Assembly: GCA_045595185.1 (NCBI GenBank) | Contig: JAZNZX010000059.1 | Span: 47,854-111,853, forward strand | Length of the DNA: 64,000 bases | Direction: 5' to 3' | From: Fimenecus sp045595185 | GTDB lineage: Bacteria; Bacillota; Clostridia; Oscillospirales; Acutalibacteraceae | Shown: piece by piece, positions 1 to 9,665 of the stretch | Layout: every line of letters begins with the position of its first letter | Position numbering within the stretch: the first letter of the stretch is position 1 | The notes under the pieces: generated by a model | Told to the model about the DNA's origin: nothing | The model's input: only the letters and a program-made list of their open reading frames with translations | Database searches by the model: none | Position numbers and translations under genes: made by a program

Positions 1-444
1 ACGAGGATTTGAGAACATATTTGCAGTTCCCCAAAGGCACTTGATGTCAGTACCTTGCATCTTTTCGAGGATATAGTCAGAAATTTCATCAAGTCTGCGA
101 TTAGTTTCCTTAATGTCATCAGCCTCAGGAACAATATCAACATCATGGAAACAGAAATATTTGATTCCCAGCTTTTCCATAAACTCAAAGCCTGCATCAA
201 CCTTTGCTTTTGCATGTTCCATTGTGGCTTTTTCTGTATTGAATGACTTGTCTGCAGTATCTCTGCCAAACATATCAGTACCACCTGCACAAAGGTTATG
301 CCACCAAGCCATAGCAAACGGAAGATGCTCACTCATCTTTTTACCTGAAACTATCTTGTCAGGGTCATAAAATTTAAAAGCAAACAGATTTTTGCTTTCT
401 TTACCCTCATATTTTACCTTGTCAACGAAACTAAAGTATGCCAT
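1..444 (-). CDS. xylA: Xylose isomerase, N-terminal part (runs off window)
   Basis: Interconverts D-xylose and D-xylulose in the cytoplasm. The minus-strand reading frame starts at 444 with MAYFSFVDKVKYEG and continues through AFKFYDPDKIV, HLPFAMAWWHNLC and KYFCFHDVDIVPE, the typical N-terminal third of the bacterial xylose isomerase family; FHD carries a catalytic histidine region. About 148 codons are present and the rest lies beyond base 1. An AAGGAG ribosome site lies about 10 bases upstream of the start. The gene is divergent from the giant GH2 gene. A minus-strand promoter can be seen at 616-644. Family assignment is by recognised sequence, and no competing family fits. Confidence 0.95.
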   Translation of the reverse strand, partial: MAYFSFVDKVKYEGKESKNLFAFKFYDPDKIVSGKKMSEHLPFAMAWWHNLCAGGTDMFGRDTADKSFNTEKATMEHAKAKVDAGFEFMEKLGIKYFCFHDVDIVPEADDIKETNRRLDEISDYILEKMQGTDIKCLWGTANMFSNPR

Positions 445-471
445 AAAACCAATCTCCTTTTGATTTTTAAT

Positions 472-585
472 CTATTGTGTGGTCACGGATAACATTTTGC
501 CCTTATGAAAAAATTTTTGAACAGCCTTTTGCAAAACATCATTTGCAAGACTTGTAAGCATTGTATCAATCCAATATTTTCTCAT
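472..585 (-). CDS. Possible small ORF upstream of xylA
   Basis: A 37-codon frame starts MRKYWIDTML and ends in SVTTQ, between the predicted xylA promoter and the xylA start, leaving 27 bases to xylA. The ribosome site is poor (GTGGG about 8 bases upstream). The product is basic and partly amphipathic and I do not recognise it. It could be a leader peptide, a small protein or chance. Confidence 0.25.
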   Translation of the reverse strand: MRKYWIDTMLTSLANDVLQKAVQKFFHKGKMLSVTTQ

Positions 586-615
586 AAATTTACCCACTTA
601 TAACTTTATGGAATA

Positions 616-644
616 ATTATACAATACATATTATAGACTTTCAA
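616..644 (-). promoter_or_regulatory. Predicted promoter for xylA
   Basis: On the minus strand TTGAAA (639-644) is followed by a 17-base spacer and a perfect TATAAT (616-621). Direction and distance fit transcription of the small ORF and xylA. Confidence 0.6.
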
Positions 645-699
645 TAAAAATGTTTAGGTAAATGGTTGGATGAAAAAGATATTGCTAAAAAATTAAGGC

Positions 700-727
700 T
701 TGACTTATAATTTTTAAGTGGTATAAT
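700..727 (+). promoter_or_regulatory. Predicted promoter of cassette A
   Basis: TTGACT (700-705), 16-base spacer, perfect TATAAT (722-727), with TGG directly before the -10. It lies about 80 bases upstream of the GH2 giant and is the only strong promoter seen before the lipoprotein, kinase-like and radical SAM genes, so it may drive the whole cassette. The GTGGTATAAT context recurs at 17197-17206 and 41056-41065. Confidence 0.65.
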
Positions 728-807
728 ATATCTGTATAATTATTTTTTAATATTGAACAAATCTCGCTATATGTGACCAGCATATAGCCAATAAGGGGAG
801 AATGTTT

Positions 808-3800
808 ATGAAAAAAACAATGAAAAGACGCTTGCAAAAGGCGACTGCAATTTTATTGTCAGCAATTATGGTGCTTTCAGTATTTGCAGTGATGCCTGCT
901 GATTTATTCAAGGCAAGTGCAGCAACAAGTGAGCTTTTTGAGGATCGTCTTGAATTGGACTTCAATAATAATTGGAAGTTTAATCTTGGCGACGAATCAG
1001 GTGCTTATGCAAAGGCTTATGACGATTCAGCTTGGGAAACAGTTGAGTTGCCACATGACTTCAGTATTTCACAGGATTTCTTTAGTGGAGATAATATTGA
1101 AGGTGAAAGTGGTAACTTGCCTGGTGGTACAGGATGGTACAGAAAGACATTTATAATGTCAACTGATGCTCGTGACCAGGCTGTGTATCTTAACTTTGAT
1201 GGTTCATACAAGGATACATATGTATATGTAAATGGTGAGCTTATTGGTGAAAACCACTATGGTTACAATAGCTTTACATTTGAAATCAGTGAATACCTTG
1301 TATGTAACGGTACAACTGCAAATATTGTTGCAGTAAAGGTTGAAAACCAGCTTCCATCAAGCCGTTGGTATTCAGGTTCAGGTATTTATCGTGATGTTAC
1401 AATGACAATTGTTGACCCTGTTCACGTTGACCTTTACGGTACATATGTAACAACACCTAACCTTGAAAGTTCAAATGGTACAGACGGTACTGTTAATGCA
1501 GAAATTACACTTGCTAACACAAACTATGACGAAACAGTAACGGTTACAGCACAGATTCTTGATGCATCTGGTAATGCTGTTAGTGCTGCTGTGTCAACAG
1601 AGGTTGTTGCAGGTGGTGTTATGAGTGGTCATGATGCAACAGTAGTAGAACTTACTCCTACTATGTCTAATCCTCTGCTTTGGAATTCTTGGGATTTAGG
1701 TACACCAAATCTTTATACTCTTCGTGTTCAGGTTCTTAAGAGTGGTACAGTAGTTGATACTTACGATACAGATTTCGGTTATCGTTGGTTCGAATGGGAC
1801 GCTGACGAAGGTTTTTCCCTTAATGGCACAAATGTAAAACTCGAAGGCGTTTGTATGCACCATGACCAAGGTGCTCTTGGTGCTTCACAGGCTTATGACG
1901 CAATTTATCGTCAGGTAGCTATCCTTAAGGATATGGGTTGTAATACAATCCGTACTTCTCATGGTTCACCATCTGACGTATTTATGGATATTTGTAACGA
2001 ACTTGGTATGCTCGTTATGGATGAATTCTTTGACGGTTGGGATACTGCAAAGAACTCAAACACAAATGACTTCAGCGTATATTTTGATGAAGTAATCGAC
2101 ACAACAACAAATAAAATCCTCAATGCAGAGGCTGACCAGATGTGGTACGAGTTTGTTGTTACACAGACAGTTAAGCGTGACCGTAACGACCCTGCAGTTG
2201 TAATTTGGGATGTTGGTAACGAGCTTAATGAAGGTGCGTCAACAGGTGATTTCACAACAATCGCACAGAATATGCAGACAATAATTGATGAGCTTGACCC
2301 TACAAGACCAATTTGTCAGGGTAACAATGGCCCTGGAGACAGTGCTAAAGCAGCTGTTGACGGATTTATGGACGTTATCGGTGGTAACTATAATACTGCT
2401 GACTGGATTAGCCTTATGACAGGCACAAGTGACAGCCGTTCATCAAAGCCATATGTAAGTACAGAAACTGCTTCTGCAATTTCAACTCGTGGTCATTACA
2501 GTACTCCTTACTATCATTCAGTTCTTACAATGACAAATGCTGCTGACTCTAATTACGACATCAACGCTTATGATACAGGTAAGGTATCATGGGGCCAGGT
2601 GGCTGCAGCAGCTTGGTACAATACAATTATTTACGACTGGAACTCAGGTGAATATGTATGGACAGGTTTCGACTATATCGGTGAGCCTACACCATACAAT
2701 GCACCTTATGGTGTATCAACAGCAGGATATCCAAGTACTTCATACTTCGGTATCATTGATACTGCAGGTTTCGGAAAAGATACATACTATCTTTACAGAA
2801 GTATGTGGAACGAACATTCAACAACAGCACATATTGTTCCTGGTACATGGGATTCAAGTGAACTTTATGTTGATAGCAGTGGCTATGTTGATGTAGCAGT
2901 TTACAGTAATGCTGCAAAGATTGAACTTCTTGGTGATGGAGATGTTATTGCAAGAGCTACATCAAACACAACTACAACTGGTGCAGGTCATAAATATCAG
3001 ACTTGGACAGAAACAGCTGTAGATACTTCAAATGTAAATACAACAGAGTTCTATTCGGGCGATGGTAAAGACTTCTATTCACAGTTCCATGTGAAATATT
3101 CAGCATACAACACAATTTCAGTTAAGGCTTATGATGAGTCAGGTGCTGAAATTACAGATGCAGTAGGTACAAAGTCAGTTTCTAACACAACTGCAACAAA
3201 GATTACAGCAAAAGCTTGGACATACGACGGCTTTACTGCTGACGGTGACAGCTATGCTTATATAGAATATACAGCAGTTGATGCAAACGGTAACTTCGAT
3301 TCAACATACAACGGTACTCTCAATCTTGTATTAGAGGGTAACGAAGCAGTAATCATTGGTGTTGACAACGGTGACCCTGTAACAACACAGAAATTCCAGC
3401 AGGCTTCTGCTCTTACATCAGATACAACAGCAACAATTCAGATGTTCAACGGTAAAGCACTTGCAATTCTTCGTACAACTGAAGAAGTTGGTGATGTTGA
3501 GCTTACTGCAACAAGTGATGTTTCTGTTGAAGGTGCAACAATCGAAGTTAATGCTGAAGCAGACGACGAGCTTATCGACGAATTTGAAGAAATCATCGAC
3601 CAGCCGGACGACCTTAAATATGAAGCAACACTTTATGACGAGTACGAAATTCTCAAGAACAATATTCTTGGTGGTGGTGACAACTCTCTTGAAGCAGATT
3701 ACACACTTTATTCAGCATATCCTGACGGTACAACAGTAACAAATATGGATATTGCTGACGGTTGGTATATCATCACAGGTACTGACGACCAGGGTGATGT

Positions 3801-6800
3801 TTCAACAGGTGCATTGACACATACTGCTCATTTATCAGGTGGTTTTGTTTCTGACGGTTCAACAGGTATCCCTGCAAGTACAGCAGATGCTTGGTATTTC
3901 CAGAAGATTTCAAACGGTACATACTATATTTACTATGAAAAAGCTGACGGTACAAAACAGTACCTTACAATCAGTAATAACCAGGTTTATGTATCAACAG
4001 CACCATATGCTCTTTCTGTAACAACAGATACAAGTGGTAATGTGACAATCGGTTTCGGTTCAACTTACCTTAACTATAGCGGTGGTACAAGTCAGCAGGT
4101 ATATTGGTACTCAACAGCAACAAACCTCAAGCTTTACTATGTAGATGAATCAGACGATGGTAGTTCAACTACAACAACTACATATACAATTGAAGGACAG
4201 GTTACAGATTCAACTGAACTTGCTTCACTTGAGGACGGTTGGTATATTCTTAAAGGTGCAGGCTGGGGCAATGTTTCAACAGGTGCAATTACGCATACTG
4301 CACATTCTTCAGGCGGTTTACAGACCGACGGAACCAGTGCAACTGCAGTACCAACTACAACTGACAATGTAATGTGGTACTTTGAAAAGCAGTCAGGCGA
4401 AGCATATTACATTTACTATTTCGATGATAGTGGTGTAAAGCAGTATATGACTCTTTCATCAAGTACAATTACTATCAGTACATCTCCACAAGAACTTACT
4501 GTTGCAGCTTCAGGCTCAACAATAACTATTGGTGCTTCAAACGGATATTATGTTGACTTCTGCGGTAACGAAAATTGTGCACAGCACGTTGCTACTTGGT
4601 CTTCAGGTACATCAATTTATGTATACAAAGTTAATGAAGAAACCGTAACAGGTGGCGCAACATCAACTACAACTGTTACACAGGTGACAAATACAAGCAG
4701 TCTTGACGGCGAATATATTATCACAGGTTCTGACGACCAGGGTGCTTACACTTATGGTGCGGCTACACATACATTAAAGTCAGGCGGTCTTACTCCATCA
4801 AATACAACAGCTCCGTTTACAGCTGACGAAAATAATACATGGATTATTGAACCGACAGATGACGGATATTATTACATTTACTATACAGAAAACGGCACTA
4901 ACTATTATATTGTTATTACTGATGGTAATGTAACAACATCAACTACAGCTACAAAGCTTACAATTACAAGCAACGGCAGTACAGCAGTTATCGGTGACTC
5001 AACAAACACATATCAGCTTAACTACTACGGTAACTCATCAAGCGTTATCAGTGAGTGGAATCCGGGTACAGCAATCACATTCTATAAGGTTGAAACTGTT
5101 ACAACGTCAGCAAATGGTGTTACAATGTGGTTACCGACAGCATCAACTGAACTTGCTGCTCCTGTTGAAAATGGCGAATATGTAATTTACAATAGCAACT
5201 ATATTGTAGGTGGAGAAACAAAGACAAATTATCATAGCAGTTTAGGTAGAGATGTTTACGGCTTTGTAAGAGTTGCTGAAACTCCAACAGACAATGTAAT
5301 TACAGCACTCAGAACAAATGCTTATACATTCACTCTTGTTGATGGTACAACAAATGAGTACTATATCACAAACAGCGAAGGTAAGTATGTCACAATGGAT
5401 TCTGAATATGAAGTTACATTAAGTGATACTGCAGAGTCTGTTTATGTTTACGGTACTGATGATAACAGAGTAGTTATCTATAATAATAGTGCTAATTTCG
5501 ATAACTTCCAGGATGCAAACGACATGTTCTGTTCTTGGGGAGGGTCACATACAAGTGCTGGTTCAAACCAGATAATGACTCTCTACAAGAACGAAAATTC
5601 TACAGGTAGTATGGATGTTCCTGCTGAAAAACTTGCTCTTTACAATGCTCTTGTAGAAGGTATCCAGTATGCTCCGGGTACATATTCAGCTTCAACATAC
5701 AACACACTCTTTACAGCTCTTGAAGACGGTTATGCTATTCTTGAAGATGACAGTGCTTCAACAACTGATATTGACGCAGCAACTCTTGCAATAACAAATG
5801 CAATTGCAGGTCTTGTAGTTGAAATGAAGTATATTCCGACAACACTTTGGAAATATGGTTATGTTCCTGATGGTGACACACCATATAATGACGGTGGTGC
5901 ATTATTCAATACACAGACATATGCATCAATGGAAGAAATAATCAGAGCTGACGACGACCTTATGGCACAAATCGAAGAAGTTGTAGATTATACAGATGAC
6001 GGTACAGCAATTTCTTGGGAAGATGGCGAAAGAGATACTGCTATTGATGCAGCAGTTGCAATGTATGCACAGATTTATTCTCTTTCATTCACAGGTGCTC
6101 CTGTAACAGGTCAGTCAGATGTTTCAGACTTCCAGAAGACAAGATGGAATGTATGGTGTAAGTCAAATACTCAGGGTGCTGCTGAATCAACTGAAGAAGG
6201 TGCTTCAGTTCAGGGTCTTTTCAGCGCATTGCGTGTTGACGGACAACCGGTTGACCATGCTGACTATGCAACTCTTCCATATGGCAATGCTATTGATAAT
6301 TCAAACAGAGAAGCATTCAATACAAAAGATGGTCTTGAACTCACATATACCGGAGGCGGTGCAGAGGTAACTCGAACTCTTCCTGCACTTAACAACATTA
6401 GTGTTCACCTCAACGATATGTTCGTTAAGGAAGATGTTTATGCTAACGGTGTTGATGATAGTGAAGGTTATTCAAAGAAATATTGGGACCTTTCATTCCC
6501 ACTTCTTACAACTACTAACGAATACGGTATCAACACATATGTTTACGACAGCTCAAGTAATGAATATGTGTTCCAGGCAAGCTTTGATGACGATAACAAC
6601 ACAGCATCTGCAGTTTTGACTCCTGTTGATGATTGGTCAATTAACCTTAACAGTAAGGGTACAGGTAATGGTTTCTTCCCATTCAACTACCAGCAGGGCA
6701 AAACAACATATACAGGTGAAAATGCGATTTATCACTACGCATTTAACTACAATATGGAATTCTATATTCCACTTTCAGGTACTTATGCTGACGGCGAAGA

Positions 6801-9339
6801 CGTAGTATTCGAATTCTCAGGTGACGATGACGTTCTTGTTTACATCGACGATGTTCTCGTTCTTGATAACGGTGGTCTTCACGGTGCTCGAACAGCAGCG
6901 ATTAACTTCACAGATGCAACTCTTACATATCAGTATGCTATGGACGTTGACTCAGAGCTTGATACTGTTGTTGAAAACACAACTGAAAACGCTACAGTTT
7001 ATGCATACGACGACCCTAATAAGGCAGATGTATGTAACGGTGACGAGCTTGCTGCTCTTGATAAGCTTAATGAAGTTCGTACAGACGGTGACTATCATAC
7101 ATTCAGCTTCTACTTTATCGAGCGTGGTTCAACAGACTCAAACTGTGAAATGAGCTTTAACCTTCAGGAAACTTCTGAACACGTTCGTATGTACGACCAG
7201 ACAATCGTTCTTGACAGCGGTCTTCCTGTTGAAGATTTCAGCATTACAGATGACAACTTCCTTTCACAGGATGGTATTGATGCAGGTACTAAGACAATGC
7301 TCCTTGGTATCGTTGAAGGTAACACACCTGTTAACGACATTGTCAGCTTTGACGAGGTTGATAACCTTTATGATACATTTGCTGCATCAGGTGACATACT
7401 AACTGTTCCTAATATGAAGTACGGTGATTGTACTGTCACAAGAGTTGACGATACTGAATACAGAGATAACGCTATCGTATCTTATACACCAAAGACAATA
7501 AGAATGACTGGCGAAGATTACTTCTATGTATGCTCTAAGGTTACTGATGACCCGACTTATGCTGAAGGCACAGTTTACTATGAGTATGAAAAGGTAACAT
7601 TTATCCCTGCATCTTCAGTTTACTTTGAAGATAACTTTGGCGATGACATCAGCTTTACTGATGGTACAACTACTGACAGTTCAGGTCACGGTACTTGGAT
7701 AACAGAAGGTGATGCAACTGCTTTTGCAGATGCAAAACAGTCTGCTGACTTTGTTGGTGACAGTTCAACAAATCCATATGGCTATGACGATGCTTATGCA
7801 GGCACAGACGAAAATGATACAAAGGATTATACACAGTACAGTGGTTTCTCAGCACAGAAGGTAACAGTAAGTGCTGCAAACAACGCTAAGAACGGTGGTA
7901 CTAATCCGACTGTTGAATTTACATTCACAGGTACAGGTTTTGATGTTATCAGTATGACTGATAACACAACAGGTACATTCTACATGGAAATCTTCGATGA
8001 GAATGGTACACGAGTTGGCAAGAGAAGTGTAGTTGATACATACTATGGTTATGCTTACGGTCAGCTTTATGCAGATGCAAGTGGTAAAGCAACTCTTACT
8101 GAAACAGATAATGTTCTTTACAAGAGTGCTGACAACGAAGCATTAACAAGAGAAGTAACATACTACTCAACTAACGATTTAGGTGAAACAATTGTTGTTC
8201 GCGAGCCTTCATATTTTGATGTTTCAGGTTATGGCTACACAGATACACCAACATATTATGATGCAGACGGTAACCTTACAGAAACTGAAACTGAAAATAT
8301 CGCTTATGCTTATGCTTACGCTTATGGCTGGGTAACAGCAGGTGATGTTGAAGGTCTTTATCAGATTCCTGTAATTAAGAAGACAGGTCTTAACTATGGT
8401 ACATACACAGTTGTTCTTACAGCAATGTACACAGCAATGTTCGACCATACAGGTGAAGGACAGTTTGACCTTTATTTCGACGCTATCCGTATTTATGATA
8501 TGGCAGGTAAGGATGACGGAATAGATTCATCAATTCTTACTGAATATAAGCAGGACAATGAATCATATCCAAACTACCTTTCAATCAAGGATATGCTTAT
8601 TGGTGCAGATTCTCTTTCTAAGGATTCATCAACTCAGGGTGTTGTATTTATCGACGGTATCGCAGCACTTGATAACGACCTTGAAAAATATAAACTCGCA
8701 GGTCCTAATAACGAGCTTTACCTTGCAAAGGGTCAGGCTGTTGCATTTGAAATCTGGGCTACTGCAGTTCCTGATGAAGTTCAGCTTGGTATGAAGTCAG
8801 TTAAGGGTAACCCTGTTGTTAAGATTACTTACAATGGTCAGGAAAATACTAAAGACCCATTAACACTCAAGACTGCTACTGAAATGAATTACATCGTAAA
8901 CAACTTACTTCCAACTGATGGTAAGCTTACATGGTCAGAGGTCGTAATTGACGGTACTGTATATTACAGAACAGGTACAGTTGTAATTCAGAACACAGCA
9001 GATGATGACAGTATTCTTTCTCTTACAAGTATGAAGTGGACATTTACAGGCGTTGATCAGCACGGACACTACGAAACAGCATTACCTGAAACACCTGCTG
9101 TAATGTCATTCATGGCAAGAAGAACAACTGTTACTGATGCTTACTCAATGATGGGTGCTAACGATACTACTGATTCAGACGAAACAATTGATAATGGCGA
9201 TACAGGTGAAGATGTAATTCCTGACGATGACGAAGGTACAAACGATACTACTGAAGAGCCTCAGGAAGAACTCACTTGGATTCAGAAAATCATTAGAGCA
9301 ATTAAAAACTTCTTTAAGAAGATTTTTGGCATGGCTTAA
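808..9339 (+). CDS. Giant secreted multidomain GH2 (beta-galactosidase-like) protein
   Basis: Secreted 2843-aa glycoside hydrolase. ATG 808 is preferred over ATG 802 because AAGGGGAG ends 7 bases before 808 but only 1 before 802. Order: signal peptide ending near KASAA; GH2 sugar-binding and Ig-like domains; GH2 barrel with likely acid/base Glu472 (DVGNELNE) and nucleophile Glu553 (STETA); Ig-like region; four repeats of about 158 aa (from residue ~985, each with G(W/E)Y(I/V)I...THT-type starts); a FIVAR-like helical stretch (~1605-1680); a fibro-slime/PA14-like domain (~1950-2125); and a C-terminal module (~2270-2755) also found in the cassette B giant. The tail reads IKNFFKKIFG. Far longer than a standalone GH2 of about 700-1100 aa. 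No LPXTG signal is present. GH2 assignment is firm; the sugar specificity is not known. Confidence 0.93.
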   Translation: MKKTMKRRLQKATAILLSAIMVLSVFAVMPADLFKASAATSELFEDRLELDFNNNWKFNLGDESGAYAKAYDDSAWETVELPHDFSISQDFFSGDNIEGESGNLPGGTGWYRKTFIMSTDARDQAVYLNFDGSYKDTYVYVNGELIGENHYGYNSFTFEISEYLVCNGTTANIVAVKVENQLPSSRWYSGSGIYRDVTMTIVDPVHVDLYGTYVTTPNLESSNGTDGTVNAEITLANTNYDETVTVTAQILDASGNAVSAAVSTEVVAGGVMSGHDATVVELTPTMSNPLLWNSWDLGTPNLYTLRVQVLKSGTVVDTYDTDFGYRWFEWDADEGFSLNGTNVKLEGVCMHHDQGALGASQAYDAIYRQVAILKDMGCNTIRTSHGSPSDVFMDICNELGMLVMDEFFDGWDTAKNSNTNDFSVYFDEVIDTTTNKILNAEADQMWYEFVVTQTVKRDRNDPAVVIWDVGNELNEGASTGDFTTIAQNMQTIIDELDPTRPICQGNNGPGDSAKAAVDGFMDVIGGNYNTADWISLMTGTSDSRSSKPYVSTETASAISTRGHYSTPYYHSVLTMTNAADSNYDINAYDTGKVSWGQVAAAAWYNTIIYDWNSGEYVWTGFDYIGEPTPYNAPYGVSTAGYPSTSYFGIIDTAGFGKDTYYLYRSMWNEHSTTAHIVPGTWDSSELYVDSSGYVDVAVYSNAAKIELLGDGDVIARATSNTTTTGAGHKYQTWTETAVDTSNVNTTEFYSGDGKDFYSQFHVKYSAYNTISVKAYDESGAEITDAVGTKSVSNTTATKITAKAWTYDGFTADGDSYAYIEYTAVDANGNFDSTYNGTLNLVLEGNEAVIIGVDNGDPVTTQKFQQASALTSDTTATIQMFNGKALAILRTTEEVGDVELTATSDVSVEGATIEVNAEADDELIDEFEEIIDQPDDLKYEATLYDEYEILKNNILGGGDNSLEADYTLYSAYPDGTTVTNMDIADGWYIITGTDDQGDVSTGALTHTAHLSGGFVSDGSTGIPASTADAWYFQKISNGTYYIYYEKADGTKQYLTISNNQVYVSTAPYALSVTTDTSGNVTIGFGSTYLNYSGGTSQQVYWYSTATNLKLYYVDESDDGSSTTTTTYTIEGQVTDSTELASLEDGWYILKGAGWGNVSTGAITHTAHSSGGLQTDGTSATAVPTTTDNVMWYFEKQSGEAYYIYYFDDSGVKQYMTLSSSTITISTSPQELTVAASGSTITIGASNGYYVDFCGNENCAQHVATWSSGTSIYVYKVNEETVTGGATSTTTVTQVTNTSSLDGEYIITGSDDQGAYTYGAATHTLKSGGLTPSNTTAPFTADENNTWIIEPTDDGYYYIYYTENGTNYYIVITDGNVTTSTTATKLTITSNGSTAVIGDSTNTYQLNYYGNSSSVISEWNPGTAITFYKVETVTTSANGVTMWLPTASTELAAPVENGEYVIYNSNYIVGGETKTNYHSSLGRDVYGFVRVAETPTDNVITALRTNAYTFTLVDGTTNEYYITNSEGKYVTMDSEYEVTLSDTAESVYVYGTDDNRVVIYNNSANFDNFQDANDMFCSWGGSHTSAGSNQIMTLYKNENSTGSMDVPAEKLALYNALVEGIQYAPGTYSASTYNTLFTALEDGYAILEDDSASTTDIDAATLAITNAIAGLVVEMKYIPTTLWKYGYVPDGDTPYNDGGALFNTQTYASMEEIIRADDDLMAQIEEVVDYTDDGTAISWEDGERDTAIDAAVAMYAQIYSLSFTGAPVTGQSDVSDFQKTRWNVWCKSNTQGAAESTEEGASVQGLFSALRVDGQPVDHADYATLPYGNAIDNSNREAFNTKDGLELTYTGGGAEVTRTLPALNNISVHLNDMFVKEDVYANGVDDSEGYSKKYWDLSFPLLTTTNEYGINTYVYDSSSNEYVFQASFDDDNNTASAVLTPVDDWSINLNSKGTGNGFFPFNYQQGKTTYTGENAIYHYAFNYNMEFYIPLSGTYADGEDVVFEFSGDDDVLVYIDDVLVLDNGGLHGARTAAINFTDATLTYQYAMDVDSELDTVVENTTENATVYAYDDPNKADVCNGDELAALDKLNEVRTDGDYHTFSFYFIERGSTDSNCEMSFNLQETSEHVRMYDQTIVLDSGLPVEDFSITDDNFLSQDGIDAGTKTMLLGIVEGNTPVNDIVSFDEVDNLYDTFAASGDILTVPNMKYGDCTVTRVDDTEYRDNAIVSYTPKTIRMTGEDYFYVCSKVTDDPTYAEGTVYYEYEKVTFIPASSVYFEDNFGDDISFTDGTTTDSSGHGTWITEGDATAFADAKQSADFVGDSSTNPYGYDDAYAGTDENDTKDYTQYSGFSAQKVTVSAANNAKNGGTNPTVEFTFTGTGFDVISMTDNTTGTFYMEIFDENGTRVGKRSVVDTYYGYAYGQLYADASGKATLTETDNVLYKSADNEALTREVTYYSTNDLGETIVVREPSYFDVSGYGYTDTPTYYDADGNLTETETENIAYAYAYAYGWVTAGDVEGLYQIPVIKKTGLNYGTYTVVLTAMYTAMFDHTGEGQFDLYFDAIRIYDMAGKDDGIDSSILTEYKQDNESYPNYLSIKDMLIGADSLSKDSSTQGVVFIDGIAALDNDLEKYKLAGPNNELYLAKGQAVAFEIWATAVPDEVQLGMKSVKGNPVVKITYNGQENTKDPLTLKTATEMNYIVNNLLPTDGKLTWSEVVIDGTVYYRTGTVVIQNTADDDSILSLTSMKWTFTGVDQHGHYETALPETPAVMSFMARRTTVTDAYSMMGANDTTDSDETIDNGDTGEDVIPDDDEGTNDTTEEPQEELTWIQKIIRAIKNFFKKIFGMA

Positions 9340-9362
9340 ATTTGAAGGGAGGATATAGGATA

Positions 9363-9605
9363 ATGAAAAAAACTTATGTAAAACCACAAATTGCATATGA
9401 ATCATTCCAACTTTCAACAAGCATTGCTGCAAGCTGTGCATTGTTAGGTACACAGTCTGCACAGTATGTTTGTCCGGTAACTGACCCGGACTCAGGATTT
9501 ATACTCTTTGTAGATGATGTTGCATCACCTTGTGATACTGTACCGGTAAACGGTAGTATTTGCTACGACGTTCCTGTAGCAAACTGGAATGTATTCTCAT
9601 CATAA
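9363..9605 (+). CDS. Four-cysteine RiPP-precursor-like peptide, cassette A
   Basis: An 80-aa peptide starting MKKTYVKPQIAYESFQLSTS and ending in VPVANWNVFSS, with cysteines at 25, 37, 57 and 67. ATG 9363 is chosen because AAGGGAGG (9345-9352) sits about 10 bases ahead; a TTG at 9342 lies before that site. It has no hydrophobic signal peptide. A paralogue at 37722-37961 keeps YVKPxIA, LSTSI, TQ, CPV, CY and NVFxS. Lys-rich start plus a KP motif plus a cysteine-containing tail, just upstream of a radical SAM/SPASM gene, is the usual look of a modified-peptide precursor. This role is inferred; I do not recognise a named family. It lies 23 bases after the giant GH2 gene and before a strong hairpin. 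Confidence 0.75.
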   Translation: MKKTYVKPQIAYESFQLSTSIAASCALLGTQSAQYVCPVTDPDSGFILFVDDVASPCDTVPVNGSICYDVPVANWNVFSS

Positions 9606-9614
9606 ATAAAATAT

Positions 9615-9648
9615 AACGGAGTTCGTCATAGCGATGGTGAACTCCGTT
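9615..9648 (+). terminator. Hairpin after the cassette A peptide gene
   Basis: A perfect 10-bp stem AACGGAGTTC / GAACTCCGTT with a 14-base loop, followed by a weak T run. It lies between the peptide gene and the lipoprotein gene, a place where partial termination would give more precursor peptide than enzymes. Cassette B has a different-sequence hairpin at the same place. Confidence 0.6.
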
Positions 9649-9665
9649 ACTTTTGGGATTAGATT

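Larger units (their letters stand above)
445..801. other. Divergent intergenic region between xylA and the GH2 giant
   Basis: This 357-base gap holds two divergent sigma-A-like promoters (616-644 minus, 700-727 plus) and a possible 37-codon reading frame on the minus strand (472-585). I saw no convincing riboswitch, xylose-repressor operator or terminator in it. Confidence 0.6.

Noticed and set aside
9342..9362. Upstream TTG start for the cassette A peptide
   Set aside because: It lies before the AAGGGAGG ribosome site, and the paralogue starts at the equivalent of ATG 9363 with MKK.
9363..9605. Classic exported bacteriocin
   Set aside because: No double-glycine leader site, no ABC transporter or peptidase, and no immunity gene is visible beside either peptide.
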